DNA of 64,000 nucleotides from Aurantimonas aggregata (GTDB lineage Bacteria > Pseudomonadota > Alphaproteobacteria > Rhizobiales > Rhizobiaceae). The position numbers and the translations under genes are program-made. The stretch is from contig NZ_JAAAMJ010000020.1 in assembly GCF_010500835.1 (NCBI RefSeq), forward strand, positions 1-64,000, in the 5' to 3' direction. The notes under the pieces were generated by a model, which saw only the letters and a list, made by a program, of their open reading frames with translations, had not been told where the DNA came from and ran no database searches. Shown in pieces: positions 33,877 to 42,927 of this stretch (its first letter is position 1; every line of letters begins with the position of its first letter).

Positions 33877-34010
33877 GTGCCGACCTCTAATTGGTGCCCG
33901 CAAAACCTTGCAGCGTAGGGGATTCAGAAATCGCTGGGGACGACTGATCGCGCCGTCGGGCTTCCTCGCGAAATTCAGGAAGTGGCGGGCGATGTTCGGA
34001 CGGTTCAGGA

Positions 34011-34598
34011 ATGGCTGAAGGCATCTCAATCCGCGAGTTCGCAAGGCGTGACGGGTGCGACGACAGCATCGTCCGCCGCAAGCTGAAGAGCGGCCATCTC
34101 GTCGCCTTTACAGACGGTTCGCTCGATCCCGCTTTAGTCGGAACGGACTGGCGAACGCGAACGCGGGCAGGTGCGGGCACTGCGGGCAAAAATGCCGCGG
34201 CTGCCCGCAAGGAGCAGAAGGCGACAGAACCTGCGCGGGAGTTCAGTCTTGACGGCCGGTCGGTGTTTTCCAAGGCTGAAGCGGAGCGGATCAAGGAGAA
34301 CAGCCTCGCGCTGATGCGGCGGCTGGAACTGGACAAGGCCATCGCCGCAGTCGTCGAGATAGACGACGTCGTGATGGCCGTCGTCGGGGAATACAGCTTG
34401 GTCCGCAACAAGCTGCTGAACATTTCATCGAAGATTGCGCCCCGTGCCGCGGCTCTTCGATCGGCGGAAGAAATCAAAGCGCTGATCGACGGTGAGATCG
34501 CGACCGCGCTCGAGGAGTTGACGCTTGACGGTCATGGAAGCGTTGGCTCTGACGAGTTACGAAGAGACATGCAGCGGAGGCTTGCAAAGGCTTCGTGA
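34011..34598 (+). CDS. Terminase small subunit-like protein
   Basis: The 195-residue protein has an N-terminal helix-turn-helix-like segment (ISIREFARRDGCDDSIVRRKLKSGHL), as in lambda Nu1 and related small subunits that bind cos. A basic Ala-rich linker and a helical C-terminal half (ELDKAIAAVVEIDDVVMAVVGEYS) follow. Its 3' end overlaps the large subunit by 74 bases. Position directly before the large subunit supports the call. Confidence 0.65.
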   Translation: MAEGISIREFARRDGCDDSIVRRKLKSGHLVAFTDGSLDPALVGTDWRTRTRAGAGTAGKNAAAARKEQKATEPAREFSLDGRSVFSKAEAERIKENSLALMRRLELDKAIAAVVEIDDVVMAVVGEYSLVRNKLLNISSKIAPRAAALRSAEEIKALIDGEIATALEELTLDGHGSVGSDELRRDMQRRLAKAS

Positions 34599-36495
34599 CC
34601 GACTTCGGCGGGGCCGGGCGGAGGCACTCAGTCGCCCGCCGATCCTGACGCTGAGCGAGTGGGCTGACGAGTTCGCCTATCTGTCGCCTGAGACGAGCGC
34701 GGACGCCGGCAAGTTCGTCGCCTTCGCCTATCAGAACGGCATGATGGACGCGGTGACCGATCCGTCGGTGCGCCAGATCAGCGTGATGAAGAGCGCCCGC
34801 GTCGGGTACACGAAGATCCTCGACCACATCGTCGGGTACTTCATTCACCAGGACCCTTCGCCGGTTCTCGTGGTGCAGCCGCGTGTCGAGGACGCGGAGG
34901 ATTATAGTCGGACAGAAGTCGCTCCCATGCTGCGCGATACGCCCGTGTTGGCGGAGATCGCAGGCGATCTGAAGGCGAAGGATTCCAATCAGCGCATCCT
35001 GAAGCGGGTGTTCCGGAACGGCTCGTCGGTCTCCTTCGTCGGCGCCAACAGCCCGGGCGGCTTTCGGCGCATCACGGCGCGCATCATCGCATTCGACGAA
35101 GTTGACGGTTACCCAGCGCAGGGGGCCGGCGACGAAGGCGACCAGATCGCGCTCGGAACAAAGCGATCGGAATCGTTCTGGAACCGGAAGATCATCTTGG
35201 GATCCACCCCGACGATCGATGGCGTCAGCCGCATCCAGAAAGCCTGGGAGGAGAGCGACCAGCGGCGCTACTTCGTGCCGTGCCCCAGGTGCGGTCACAA
35301 GCAGACGCTGCGCTGGGAAAACCTTAAATGGGACAAGGCGGAGGACGGGCAGCATCTTCCGAAGACCGCGCACTTCCGCTGCGAAGCGAAAGGCTGCCGG
35401 ATCGAGGAGCACGACAAGCCCCGGATGATCGACAACGGCGAGTGGGTAGCCGCCAAGCCATCCACCGGCCATGCAGGGTTCCACATCTGGGCGGCCTACT
35501 CGCTGTTCCCCAACGCGGCTTGGCAGTATCTGGCCGAGGAGTGGCTGCGGGTCTACCGCGACCCGTCGCAGCGCAAGACGTTCACGAACCTGGTTCTCGG
35601 GGAGCCGCACCAGGAAGCCTTTGAGATCACCGACCCTGAGGCTTTGCGGGCGCGGTGCGAGCCGTACAATGACGAGACGCTGCCTGACGATGTGAGGCTG
35701 ATCACCTACGGCGCCGACACACAGAACGACCGCATCGAAATCACCTTCGTCGCCTGGGGCATGGATGACGAGGCGTGGGTCGCGGTTCACCATGTCGAGA
35801 TCGGCGACACGTCCAAGATCGACGTGTGGGACCGCTTTGACGCGGTGATATCGTCCCGTTTCAAGACCGAATCTGGCCGGGTGCTGGTGGCGCAGGCCGG
35901 CTGCATCGATAGTGCCGGCCATCGCTCCGAGATGGTCTACAAGTTCTGCAGGGATCGGAAACGGCGCCGGGTCTATCCGATCATCGGACGCGGGAATGCG
36001 AACCCGAAGCAGCCGCGGCAGATCTGGTCGAAGACCCCTACGCGCACCAAGAACAGCGGCGACAAGCCGTATACGGTGGGCGTCGACACGGCGAAGGACG
36101 ATCTCTCGTCGAGACTCGCGATACTGCCGCAGGAAGACCGACCGAACCCGCGGGCGATCCACTTCCCCGCAGAGGGGCTGAGCGGCGACTACTTCGAGCA
36201 GCTGACCGCCGAGCACGCGGTGATCAAGTACGTCAACAAGCTCCCGCATAGGAAGTGGGAGCCGAAAACGGTCGGGCGCCGGAATGAGGCATGGGACTGC
36301 CTCGTCTACGCACTTGCAGCCCGTCTCTCGCTCCCGGTGAAGCTCCGGTCTCAGCCGGCTACGCCCAAAGTGCCCGAACGTGCGACCGACGAACCGGAAG
36401 CGCCTGAAACCGAGGCCGATCGCGCAGAGCCGGTGCAGATAACGCCGCCGCCGCGCCCTGTTCGCCAGCGGCCACGCTGGAACATGTACCGATAG
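34525..36495 (+). CDS. Phage terminase large subunit, GpA family
   Basis: The 656-residue packaging motor ATPase has a Walker A-like segment at residues 88-97 (MKSARVGYTK) and Walker B at IIAFDEVD (D191, E192). Cysteine pairs at C253/C256 and C286/C291 may bind zinc. The nuclease region contains GADTQNDRIEIT (D398). It would cut concatemeric DNA and pump it into the head through the portal. The start at 34525 overlaps the small subunit; a TTG further in would shorten it but lacks spacing to its ribosome site. Confidence 0.93.
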   Translation: MTVMEALALTSYEETCSGGLQRLRDRLRRGRAEALSRPPILTLSEWADEFAYLSPETSADAGKFVAFAYQNGMMDAVTDPSVRQISVMKSARVGYTKILDHIVGYFIHQDPSPVLVVQPRVEDAEDYSRTEVAPMLRDTPVLAEIAGDLKAKDSNQRILKRVFRNGSSVSFVGANSPGGFRRITARIIAFDEVDGYPAQGAGDEGDQIALGTKRSESFWNRKIILGSTPTIDGVSRIQKAWEESDQRRYFVPCPRCGHKQTLRWENLKWDKAEDGQHLPKTAHFRCEAKGCRIEEHDKPRMIDNGEWVAAKPSTGHAGFHIWAAYSLFPNAAWQYLAEEWLRVYRDPSQRKTFTNLVLGEPHQEAFEITDPEALRARCEPYNDETLPDDVRLITYGADTQNDRIEITFVAWGMDDEAWVAVHHVEIGDTSKIDVWDRFDAVISSRFKTESGRVLVAQAGCIDSAGHRSEMVYKFCRDRKRRRVYPIIGRGNANPKQPRQIWSKTPTRTKNSGDKPYTVGVDTAKDDLSSRLAILPQEDRPNPRAIHFPAEGLSGDYFEQLTAEHAVIKYVNKLPHRKWEPKTVGRRNEAWDCLVYALAARLSLPVKLRSQPATPKVPERATDEPEAPETEADRAEPVQITPPPRPVRQRPRWNMYR

Positions 36496-36505
36496 GATAC
36501 CCTGA

Positions 36506-38182
36506 ATGAGCGATGCAAAGCCTCGGGTCCGCGTGAAAGCGGGGGCCTCAGCTTCTCCGCGTGCGGACTCGACGGCGCTGGTGCCGGTTCAGCCCCGGCC
36601 GGCCAGAGCTACCGCCCGCCACCTCCGCGGCGATCGAACTGGCCTCCTCAACATGCGCCGTGCCGTCACTCGGGACGCTAAGGTCGACGTCTACGAAGCC
36701 GCGGAGCGTGCGTCGGCGCTGGCGCTGGACTTCATCCACAACAGCGGGTGGCTGTCGGGTGCCGTCTCCCAGATCGTCTGTGACACGATCGGTGTCGAGC
36801 TCAAGCTCAACTGCCGCGCCCGGCTGGCCGGCTTCGGCTACAGCGACGACGAGGCGAACGCCTGGTGTCGCGCGGTCGAGGCAGCCTGGCTGCAGTGGGC
36901 GTGGAACCCGAAGGAATGCGACCTCGGCGGCGAGATGACGATCGCAGAGATGAGCGACGCTATCCTGCGATCCTATCTCGCCTATGGCGAAGGGTTCGGA
37001 GTTCTGGATCGGCTCACCAATAGCCAGCGCCGGGCGATGGGCGCCCGCACCGGCCTGAAGGTCTCGCTGGTCGCCCCGCATCGCTGCCCACGCACGACGC
37101 GTGAGTTCGAGGGGCTGGAAGGCGGGATATTCCGAGACGCGGTCCGTCGTCCCCAAAAGTACCGGTTCCGCATCCGCGAGGGCGGGCTCGAGATCGACCA
37201 TGACGTGCCGGCGCAGGATGTCATTCACGTCATGGACCGAGGTGAACATCTGAACGCCGGACGCGGCATCTCGCCGATGTCGCCGATCCTGAAGGTGGCG
37301 GCACAGTCGGACCAGCTCGCCGACGCCACACTGGCTGTCGCGCTGATGCAGCAAGCCTTCGCGGCGATTATCAAAAGCCCGGAGGCAAGCACGGAAGCCT
37401 TCGAGGCCATCCAGTCGCTCGTCGATACAGATGTCCCTGAAGGCTATGACCCGATCGTGTGGGCCCGGACGGTCGACGGCGTCCGCGCCGATCTTGTCGA
37501 GGTGTGGGCAGCCCGCTTCGAGGCGCTGAAAAGCGGCACCCTGTCGCTCACCGACCCGGCGCGCGTCGCTCATCTCGGCCCCGGCGAAGATCTGCAGATG
37601 GTGACGGCCTCGGCGCCGCAGAACAATTACGTGCCGTTCGCCCAGAACCTGCAGCGGGAGATCGCGCGGTGCCTCGGCGTTACGTTCGAGAGCTTCACCG
37701 GGGACCACTCTAACGCAAACTATTCCTCGGTCCGCATGGCTGTCGCGTCGATATGGCCTATGGTGATGCGGCGTCGCCAGCGCATCGTGGTGCCGTTCGT
37801 CCAGGCGATCTTCGAGCAGTGGCTCGAGGAGAGCATCTACGAAGGGCGTATCGCCTTCAAAGGCGGCTACCAGGCGTTCCTGCGCGATCCCGAGGCGGTA
37901 TTTCAGGCGGAGTTCCAGGGACCGGAGAAGCCCTCAGCCGATCCGTACAAGGATGCGTTGGCGTCGAAGATCCTAATGGAGCTCGGCCTGTCGTCGCACG
38001 CCGACGAGGCGATTGCCCGGGGCAAGAACCCGCAGGAACTGCTCACTGCCATCGAGCGCGAGATCAAGGTGATGGAAGCCGCGGGCATCCCGGTACCGTT
38101 TGGGCGGCCTCGCGGCGGCGGTGCTGGACCCGATGGCGCGGCTGCGCCTGGCCGTCGCGAGCCTGCAAGGGAAGACGCCTGA
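36506..38182 (+). CDS. Phage portal protein, lambda family
   Basis: The 558-residue protein resembles lambda gpB portals. The N-terminal RAVTRDAKVDVYEAAERASALALDFIHNSGWLSG, the central DQLADATLAVALMQQAFAA and QNLQREIARCLGVTFESFTGDHSNANYSSVR are characteristic. Twelve copies would form the DNA gate at one head vertex. It begins ten bases after the terminase stop and its stop overlaps the gpW-like gene by one base (TGATG). Confidence 0.9.
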   Translation: MSDAKPRVRVKAGASASPRADSTALVPVQPRPARATARHLRGDRTGLLNMRRAVTRDAKVDVYEAAERASALALDFIHNSGWLSGAVSQIVCDTIGVELKLNCRARLAGFGYSDDEANAWCRAVEAAWLQWAWNPKECDLGGEMTIAEMSDAILRSYLAYGEGFGVLDRLTNSQRRAMGARTGLKVSLVAPHRCPRTTREFEGLEGGIFRDAVRRPQKYRFRIREGGLEIDHDVPAQDVIHVMDRGEHLNAGRGISPMSPILKVAAQSDQLADATLAVALMQQAFAAIIKSPEASTEAFEAIQSLVDTDVPEGYDPIVWARTVDGVRADLVEVWAARFEALKSGTLSLTDPARVAHLGPGEDLQMVTASAPQNNYVPFAQNLQREIARCLGVTFESFTGDHSNANYSSVRMAVASIWPMVMRRRQRIVVPFVQAIFEQWLEESIYEGRIAFKGGYQAFLRDPEAVFQAEFQGPEKPSADPYKDALASKILMELGLSSHADEAIARGKNPQELLTAIEREIKVMEAAGIPVPFGRPRGGGAGPDGAAAPGRREPAREDA

Positions 38183-38415
38183 TGGCCGACGACATCGACT
38201 GGTGCGCGCGGGTGGCCCAGCTCCGCGAGATCGAGTTCGCCCGCGTCTCCGGCGACATGCTCGAGGAAGCGCGCTTCGGCGCCGACATGGCCCGCTACAC
38301 GAAGGTATCGGCGGCCGACCTTCAGGCCGCGATCCAATACGCCGAGCGCCAGTGCGCGAAGTCGCAGGGCAGGCGGTCGCGATACGCTCTCGCCGCAAGG
38401 GCGCGGCCTTACTGA
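38182..38415 (+). CDS. gpW-like head-tail joining protein
   Basis: The 77-residue protein (MADDIDWCARVAQLREIEFARVSGDMLEEARFGADMARYTKVSAADLQAAIQY) has the size and amphipathic helical pattern of lambda gpW, a plug and head-completion protein. In lambda gpW precedes the portal gene, while here it follows it. Start overlaps the portal stop by one base. The basic C-terminus (RRSRYALAARARPY) is typical of DNA-contacting plugs. Confidence 0.7.
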   Translation: MADDIDWCARVAQLREIEFARVSGDMLEEARFGADMARYTKVSAADLQAAIQYAERQCAKSQGRRSRYALAARARPY

Positions 38416-38428
38416 CGAGGAGGGCCGC

Positions 38429-39520
38429 ATGGCCTGCATTCTCAACGGATCCGACCTTCACCTGGTCGGGGCCGTAGGCTTCGACATTTTCGACGACTAC
38501 TTCACGCACGCCGACGTTCTGTTGGCGTTCGCCCGTGCCGGTCGCGATAGCGATCTGACGATTCACCTGAACAGCCCGGGCGGGTTCACCGACCAGGGCG
38601 AGGGCATCGCCAACGCGATCAAGATGAGGGCAGGCAAGACCACCGTCGTCGTGACGGGCGTTGCCATGTCAGCAGCCACCATCATCGCATGCGCCGCCGA
38701 CGAGATCGTCATGTGCCAAGGCGCCTTGTGGATGGTGCACGAGCCGCAGATCACCCTTTTCTTCGCCGACAGCAAAGGCGTCGAGAGCGCTGCGCAGTAC
38801 CAGCGCCTGGTCCTCGATGCCTATGCCGAGGTCTATGTCGAGCGTACCGGCAAGACGGACGGAGAGGTCCGCGCCTGGATGAGCGCGACCACCTACTTCG
38901 GTGCGGACGAGGCGATCGAGGCAGGCTTCGCCGACCGCAAGTCGGCAGATGTCATCGACTTTGCCGAAGCCGCGCCAGCCTTCCCGTATGCCGACCAGAA
39001 GATATTCGCCCACGCGCCCGACCGCCTCGTTGCGCGGGCGCGGGAGAAGGATTGGACGCTTCGCGCGGCCAAGCAGCCGACGGCGTCCGCCGCGGCAACA
39101 CCCGGTCAATCACAGGAGATCCCCATGACCGATAAGGATCGGGCGGACGCACTCGCCGCCGAGATCGAGACCCTGAAGGCGGAGATGAAGGCATCCAAGG
39201 ATGCCGACACCACGGCGTCGCTTCAGGAAGAGCTGGAAACGCTCCGCGCCGAGAAGCAGGCCCGTGAGAACACCGACGCGATCATGGCCCTGGAAGAGGC
39301 CAAGGGGCGCGAGCCGCAGGCCAAGGCGCTGGCGGATGCCGGTGTGAAGGCCGAGGCCGCCAAGGCCATCCTCGCCGCGTCCGGCAAGGTCGAAGCCGAG
39401 AATGAGCCACGCCGTCTGAACGGTCAGGGTCTCACCGGCAAGACGTCCCCCACCACTGCGCAGGCGCCCTCGATGGTCGCCAACATGCGCAAGCTGCTCG
39501 GCCAGAAGGAGGTCGCATAA
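38429..39520 (+). CDS. Head maturation protease (ClpP-like) with nested scaffold
   Basis: The 363-residue protein has a ClpP/S49-type N-terminal half with catalytic Ser81 (GVAMSAATII) and His104 (MVHEPQ), and a later YFGADEAIEAGFAD segment. The C-terminal third is a highly charged coiled-coil (AAEIETLKAEMKASKDADTTASLQEELETLRAEK), typical of a scaffold. An ATG at 39125 with AGGAG six bases upstream, in the same frame, would make that scaffold alone. It would cleave and organise the procapsid. Confidence 0.88.
   Translation: MACILNGSDLHLVGAVGFDIFDDYFTHADVLLAFARAGRDSDLTIHLNSPGGFTDQGEGIANAIKMRAGKTTVVVTGVAMSAATIIACAADEIVMCQGALWMVHEPQITLFFADSKGVESAAQYQRLVLDAYAEVYVERTGKTDGEVRAWMSATTYFGADEAIEAGFADRKSADVIDFAEAAPAFPYADQKIFAHAPDRLVARAREKDWTLRAAKQPTASAAATPGQSQEIPMTDKDRADALAAEIETLKAEMKASKDADTTASLQEELETLRAEKQARENTDAIMALEEAKGREPQAKALADAGVKAEAAKAILAASGKVEAENEPRRLNGQGLTGKTSPTTAQAPSMVANMRKLLGQKEVA
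39125..39520 (+). CDS. Nested in-frame scaffolding protein (Nu3-like)
   Basis: This is an internal start (ATG 39125, AGGAG at 39114-39118) within the protease gene, in frame 0 and ending at the same stop. It gives 131 residues that are almost entirely coiled coil. The arrangement copies lambda C/Nu3. The separate product is inferred from the ribosome site. Confidence 0.6.
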   Translation: MTDKDRADALAAEIETLKAEMKASKDADTTASLQEELETLRAEKQARENTDAIMALEEAKGREPQAKALADAGVKAEAAKAILAASGKVEAENEPRRLNGQGLTGKTSPTTAQAPSMVANMRKLLGQKEVA

Positions 39521-39907
39521 ATGTCCGTTCTCATCAGTGAAGGCCGGTACCCCAGCGACTGGCTGAAGGAATACGAGCACGACTACTCGGTGGAGGAGGT
39601 GATCATCGCCTCCGGCGCAGGGATCGTCGACAGCGGCACCGTCGTCGGCAAGATCACGGCCTCCGGCAAGTACGCAGTGGTCACCGTTGCCGCGGTCGAT
39701 GGCAGCCAAAATGCCGCCGGGATCGTCATGCGTCTCGTCGACGCCACCTCGGCCGACGCCGCTGCCGTGATCGTCGCCCGCAAGGCGAAGGTCGTTCACC
39801 AGGGCCTCAAGTACGGCGCCGACGTCGATACGTCCGCCGAGCGGGCCGCCATCCATGCAGCTCTCGGCGCGCTCAATCCGCCGATCCTCGTGCGCGAAGG
39901 AGCATAA
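39521..39907 (+). CDS. Head decoration protein (gpD-like)
   Basis: The 128-residue protein matches the PF02924 head decoration family in pattern (MSVLISEGRYPSDWLKEYEHDYSVEEVIIASGAGIVDSGTVVGKIT... and LKYGADVDTSAERAAIHAAL). Trimers would stabilise the expanded capsid. The ribosome site GAAGGAGG is good. It directly follows the scaffold. Confidence 0.85.
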   Translation: MSVLISEGRYPSDWLKEYEHDYSVEEVIIASGAGIVDSGTVVGKITASGKYAVVTVAAVDGSQNAAGIVMRLVDATSADAAAVIVARKAKVVHQGLKYGADVDTSAERAAIHAALGALNPPILVREGA

Positions 39908-39910
39908 CCG

Positions 39911-40948
39911 ATGAACCCCATCCTCGACATTTTTGGCAACGCGGCGTTCTCGTCGACGTCGCTGACGGCGGCGATCAACATCGTCCCGAACGACTACGGC
40001 CGGATCAACGATCTTGGCCTGTTCGTCGGCGAGCCCATCACCACGACCACCGTGGCGGTGCAGTTCGAGAACGGCACGCTCAACCTCCTGCCCACCCGCG
40101 AGCGCGGCGCGCCGTCCTCGCTCGGGATGCCGGAGAAGCGCAGCGCCCGCCAGTTCTCCACGTTCCACATCCCTCACGACGATTTCGTGCGGGCGGACGA
40201 CGTGCAGAACATCATCGCCCGCACTGCGGCGGACGGCGTCCTGGAGTCGGTCCAGAGCCTCGTCAACCGCAAGCAGATCACGATGCGTCGCAAGCACGCG
40301 ATCACGCTCGAGCACATGCGGATGAGCGCCCTTCGCGGCGAGATCCTCGACTACGACGGCTCGTCCCTGCTGAACCTCTTCAACGAGTTCGGCGTGACGC
40401 AGAAGACGGTCGACTTCGTGCTTGGCACTGCGGCCACCGATGTGAAGGCGAAGGCCCGCGAGGTTGTTACCTACATCGAAGACAACCTCATGGGCGAGGT
40501 GATGTCGGGCGTTCATGTCCTGGCATCGCCCGAATGGTACGAGAAGTTCATCGGCCACGCGAAGGTCGAGGACATCTTCAAATATTACGATGGCGCCAAC
40601 AATCCGCTTCGGCAGGACGTTCGCCGCGGCTTCCCGTTCCAGGGTCTCACGATCGAGGAATACCGAGGCTCGGCCACCTACCTGCAGGAAGACGGCACCT
40701 ACGCCACCCGGCGCTTCGTTCCGGCTGGCGAGGCCATCGCCTTCCCGCTCGGCACGACGGACATGTTCCGGACCTATTGGGCGCCAGCGGACTTCATCGA
40801 CACCGTCAACACGATGGGCGACGAGATCTATGTCCGCACGGCCATCGATCCCGAATTCCAGCGCTGGGTGAAGATCCACAGCCAGTCGAACCCGCTCCCC
40901 ATCGTCAAGCGTCCGAAGCTTCTCGTGAAGCTGACGACGAGCAACTGA
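39911..40948 (+). CDS. Major capsid protein (gpE-like)
   Basis: The 345-residue protein has the lambda gpE pattern: NPILDIFGNAAFSSTSLTAAINIVPNDYGRI at the N-terminus, ITLEHMRMSALRGEILDYDG in the middle, and WYEKFIGHAKVEDIFKYYDG with FRTYWAPADFIDTVN later. HK97-fold hexamers and pentamers would form the head. It is the most abundant late product. GGAG with a good gap precedes the ATG. Confidence 0.9.
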   Translation: MNPILDIFGNAAFSSTSLTAAINIVPNDYGRINDLGLFVGEPITTTTVAVQFENGTLNLLPTRERGAPSSLGMPEKRSARQFSTFHIPHDDFVRADDVQNIIARTAADGVLESVQSLVNRKQITMRRKHAITLEHMRMSALRGEILDYDGSSLLNLFNEFGVTQKTVDFVLGTAATDVKAKAREVVTYIEDNLMGEVMSGVHVLASPEWYEKFIGHAKVEDIFKYYDGANNPLRQDVRRGFPFQGLTIEEYRGSATYLQEDGTYATRRFVPAGEAIAFPLGTTDMFRTYWAPADFIDTVNTMGDEIYVRTAIDPEFQRWVKIHSQSNPLPIVKRPKLLVKLTTSN

Positions 40949-40961
40949 GGAGGATGATCCC

Positions 40962-41240
40962 ATGCAGGTGAAGAACAAGAAGTCGGGAGAGGTCGAGACG
41001 ATGCGCTACGGCGCAGCGGCTGCGGCCGTGTCCGCCGGCACCCACAAGCACGTCAACGTCGATGCGGACAAAGCCGTCGCGGATCCTTCGGTGCAGTCGC
41101 AGGACTCTTCGGGCAATGGCTCGGCCGATCTGTCTGCCATGACGAAGGACGAGCTCGTCGCCGAGGCGGAGAAGCGCGGTGTCGAGGTGAAGGCCGGAGA
41201 CACCAAGGCCGAGATTATCAAGGCGCTCGAAGCGCAGTAG
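40962..41240 (+). CDS. Small head protein with C-terminal HeH/SAP-like domain
   Basis: The 92-residue protein has a variable Ala/Ser/Gly-rich N-terminal half and a C-terminal helix-extended loop-helix (MTKDELVAEAEKRGVEVKAGDTKAEIIKALEAQ) resembling HeH/LEM/SAP DNA-binding folds. The position is that of lambda FI-type packaging accessory proteins. A GC-rich hairpin follows at 41246. A role in DNA packaging is inferred. Confidence 0.7.
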   Translation: MQVKNKKSGEVETMRYGAAAAAVSAGTHKHVNVDADKAVADPSVQSQDSSGNGSADLSAMTKDELVAEAEKRGVEVKAGDTKAEIIKALEAQ

Positions 41241-41245
41241 CGGCG

Positions 41246-41265
41246 GGGCCGGTTCGCGCCGGCCC
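41246..41265 (+). terminator. 7-bp hairpin after the HeH gene
   Basis: gggccgg (41246-41252) pairs with ccggccc (41259-41265) around a 6-base loop, then TT. With no long T-tract it is more likely an attenuator that lowers expression of the following tail-joining genes relative to capsid genes. Confidence 0.4.
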
Positions 41266-41288
41266 TTCCATTCGATCCGGAGGTCACC

Positions 41289-41672
41289 ATGCCCGTCGTT
41301 GCGCGTCATCACTCCATCCGCGATCGAGTTCTCGCGTCTGTGGACAGTGTATTCGCGGAGCCGGTGCGGCTGTCGTTCCTCAAGAGCGGCGCCGTTGATC
41401 CCGCGAGGCCCGCTGTCGAAGTCGAGGCGCTTCTTCGTGTCGGAGGCGGCAACGAAACGAACGTGGCGGGAGGCTGGGCTCAGGGCTGGCGCACCCAGCT
41501 TGCGGCTGGAAAGGCGGAGCTGTCCATTGACGCCGCTCTTTACGCGGGGCCGGCGATCAAGGTTGGCGACCGGGTGCGGGCGATCTCCCGCCGCGGGCAA
41601 CCGTGGTTCGAGGTTCTTCGGGTCGATGACCGGGGCGAGACGCGCCTTGTAATGGAGCTTGGCGAAATATGA
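41289..41672 (+). CDS. Putative head-tail joining phage protein, 127 aa
   Basis: The 127-residue protein (MPVVARHHSIRDRVLASVDSVFAEPVRLSFLKSG onward) is beta-rich, like small head-tail attachment or completion proteins that follow capsid genes. No named family is certain. GGAGG precedes the ATG. Overlaps the next start by four bases. Confidence 0.55.
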   Translation: MPVVARHHSIRDRVLASVDSVFAEPVRLSFLKSGAVDPARPAVEVEALLRVGGGNETNVAGGWAQGWRTQLAAGKAELSIDAALYAGPAIKVGDRVRAISRRGQPWFEVLRVDDRGETRLVMELGEI

Positions 41673-42481
41673 GCCTTGCACGGATCGCACTACGCATTGC
41701 CGCCGTCGAAGCCATCAAGGGCCACACCCTCGTCGGTTCCAAGGTCCTCGACAGTCCGAACGGCGCCCTCGACATCGCCGCTGACGGTACGATGCGGACG
41801 GACGAGGATCGTCCCTTCGTCAGCGTCTACACCGACAACGGCACCGTCGAAGGGATGACGGGTCGCAGTTTGGTCGACAACGGATCGTGCGTCCTGGTCA
41901 TCGAGGCCGGCATCTCGATGGCGATGACCGAAACGGATGAACAGACCGGGGTCTCGCAGATCGTCGGCGTAGCCATCCCCGCCTCCGATCAGAACTTCGA
42001 ATTCTTTCTCGACCTCGTGCAGCGGCAGATCATCGACGCGCTGTCTGACCCGGACAACGAGTGGGCGGAGATTTATCGCGGCCTGCATTACCGCGTCACG
42101 AAGGTCGAGATCGGAGGCAAGCGGAACTCCGATGACGGCCAGCGGCTGGCCGGCCACCAGACCCGGATCACCGTCGACCTGATCGACGATCCCGTGCGCG
42201 GCGAGCCGATTGATCCCGGCACCCCCCTGGCGCGGTTCTTCGCCATGCTGGATGCGTCGGCAGACCCGGTCTACCAGGCACAGGCACAGGCCATGCTCGA
42301 CATTGTCGGCGGTAGCGATCCCGACTGGAAAATACTGCAGCGCCGGCACGGCATGACGGCGGCAGAGCTACTGGCCTTGGGACGCGGGCCGATCGCGCAG
42401 GACGAGCTGCGCGAGACGCCGGAGTTCATTGTTGGCGCGGTGGAGGTGGACGGCGTCGGCGACGAGAGAGAGATCGTCTGA
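41669..42481 (+). CDS. Phage structural protein, unknown, 270 aa
   Basis: The 270-residue protein has a beta-rich, acidic mid-section and DLVQRQIIDALSDPDNEWAEIYRGLHYRVTKVEIGG. It sits between head-completion and baseplate genes, where a head-tail connector or tail-terminator is expected. No named family is recognised. Stop overlaps the next start by one base. Confidence 0.5.
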   Translation: MSLARIALRIAAVEAIKGHTLVGSKVLDSPNGALDIAADGTMRTDEDRPFVSVYTDNGTVEGMTGRSLVDNGSCVLVIEAGISMAMTETDEQTGVSQIVGVAIPASDQNFEFFLDLVQRQIIDALSDPDNEWAEIYRGLHYRVTKVEIGGKRNSDDGQRLAGHQTRITVDLIDDPVRGEPIDPGTPLARFFAMLDASADPVYQAQAQAMLDIVGGSDPDWKILQRRHGMTAAELLALGRGPIAQDELRETPEFIVGAVEVDGVGDEREIV

Positions 42482-42927
42482 TGTTCGCCGAGATCATCGG
42501 GATGAAGGCCGACATCGAAGCCCTGAAAACAGCGTTCGGCAACAGCCTGAAGTTAGGACCGGTCGAGGAGATCGACGCTGCCAAGGGCTATCGCCTGAAG
42601 CTGGGGGAGGGCGCCGATGGCGAGCCGTGGCTATCGCCGTGGCTACCACATCCGGAGACGGGCAAGACCAGTGTTCCCCTGAAGAAGGGGCAGATCGTCG
42701 GCGTGATGAGCCCGACCGGCGACATGCGTCAGGGCCTCGTCTTCCGCGGCGGCTACTCGGCCGAGAACGCCAGTCCGAACCAGAACATGGCAGCCAACGT
42801 CTTCGAGGACGCAGGCGTCCGGATCGTGGTCGCCGGCGGGGCGCTGACGATCACCACCGGAGGGACGTCCGTCGTCATTTCGTCGGACGGCATAGTGATG
42901 AACTCGCCGCGGATCGACTTGAACTGA
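42481..42927 (+). CDS. Baseplate assembly protein V (gpV-like)
   Basis: The 148-residue protein matches the P2 gpV/T4 gp5 OB-fold group (LKLGEGADGEPWLSPWLPHPETGKTSVPLKKGQIVGVMSPTGDMRQGLVFRGGY). It ends with VIVVAGGALTITTGGTSVVISSDGIVMNSPRIDLN-type beta-helix repeats. It would form the central spike that pierces the membrane with the PAAR tip encoded next. Confidence 0.85.
   Translation: MFAEIIGMKADIEALKTAFGNSLKLGPVEEIDAAKGYRLKLGEGADGEPWLSPWLPHPETGKTSVPLKKGQIVGVMSPTGDMRQGLVFRGGYSAENASPNQNMAANVFEDAGVRIVVAGGALTITTGGTSVVISSDGIVMNSPRIDLN

Noticed and set aside
39110-40978. Long - strand frame opposite decoration and capsid genes
   Set aside because: Shadow of well-supported capsid genes; composition is atypical.
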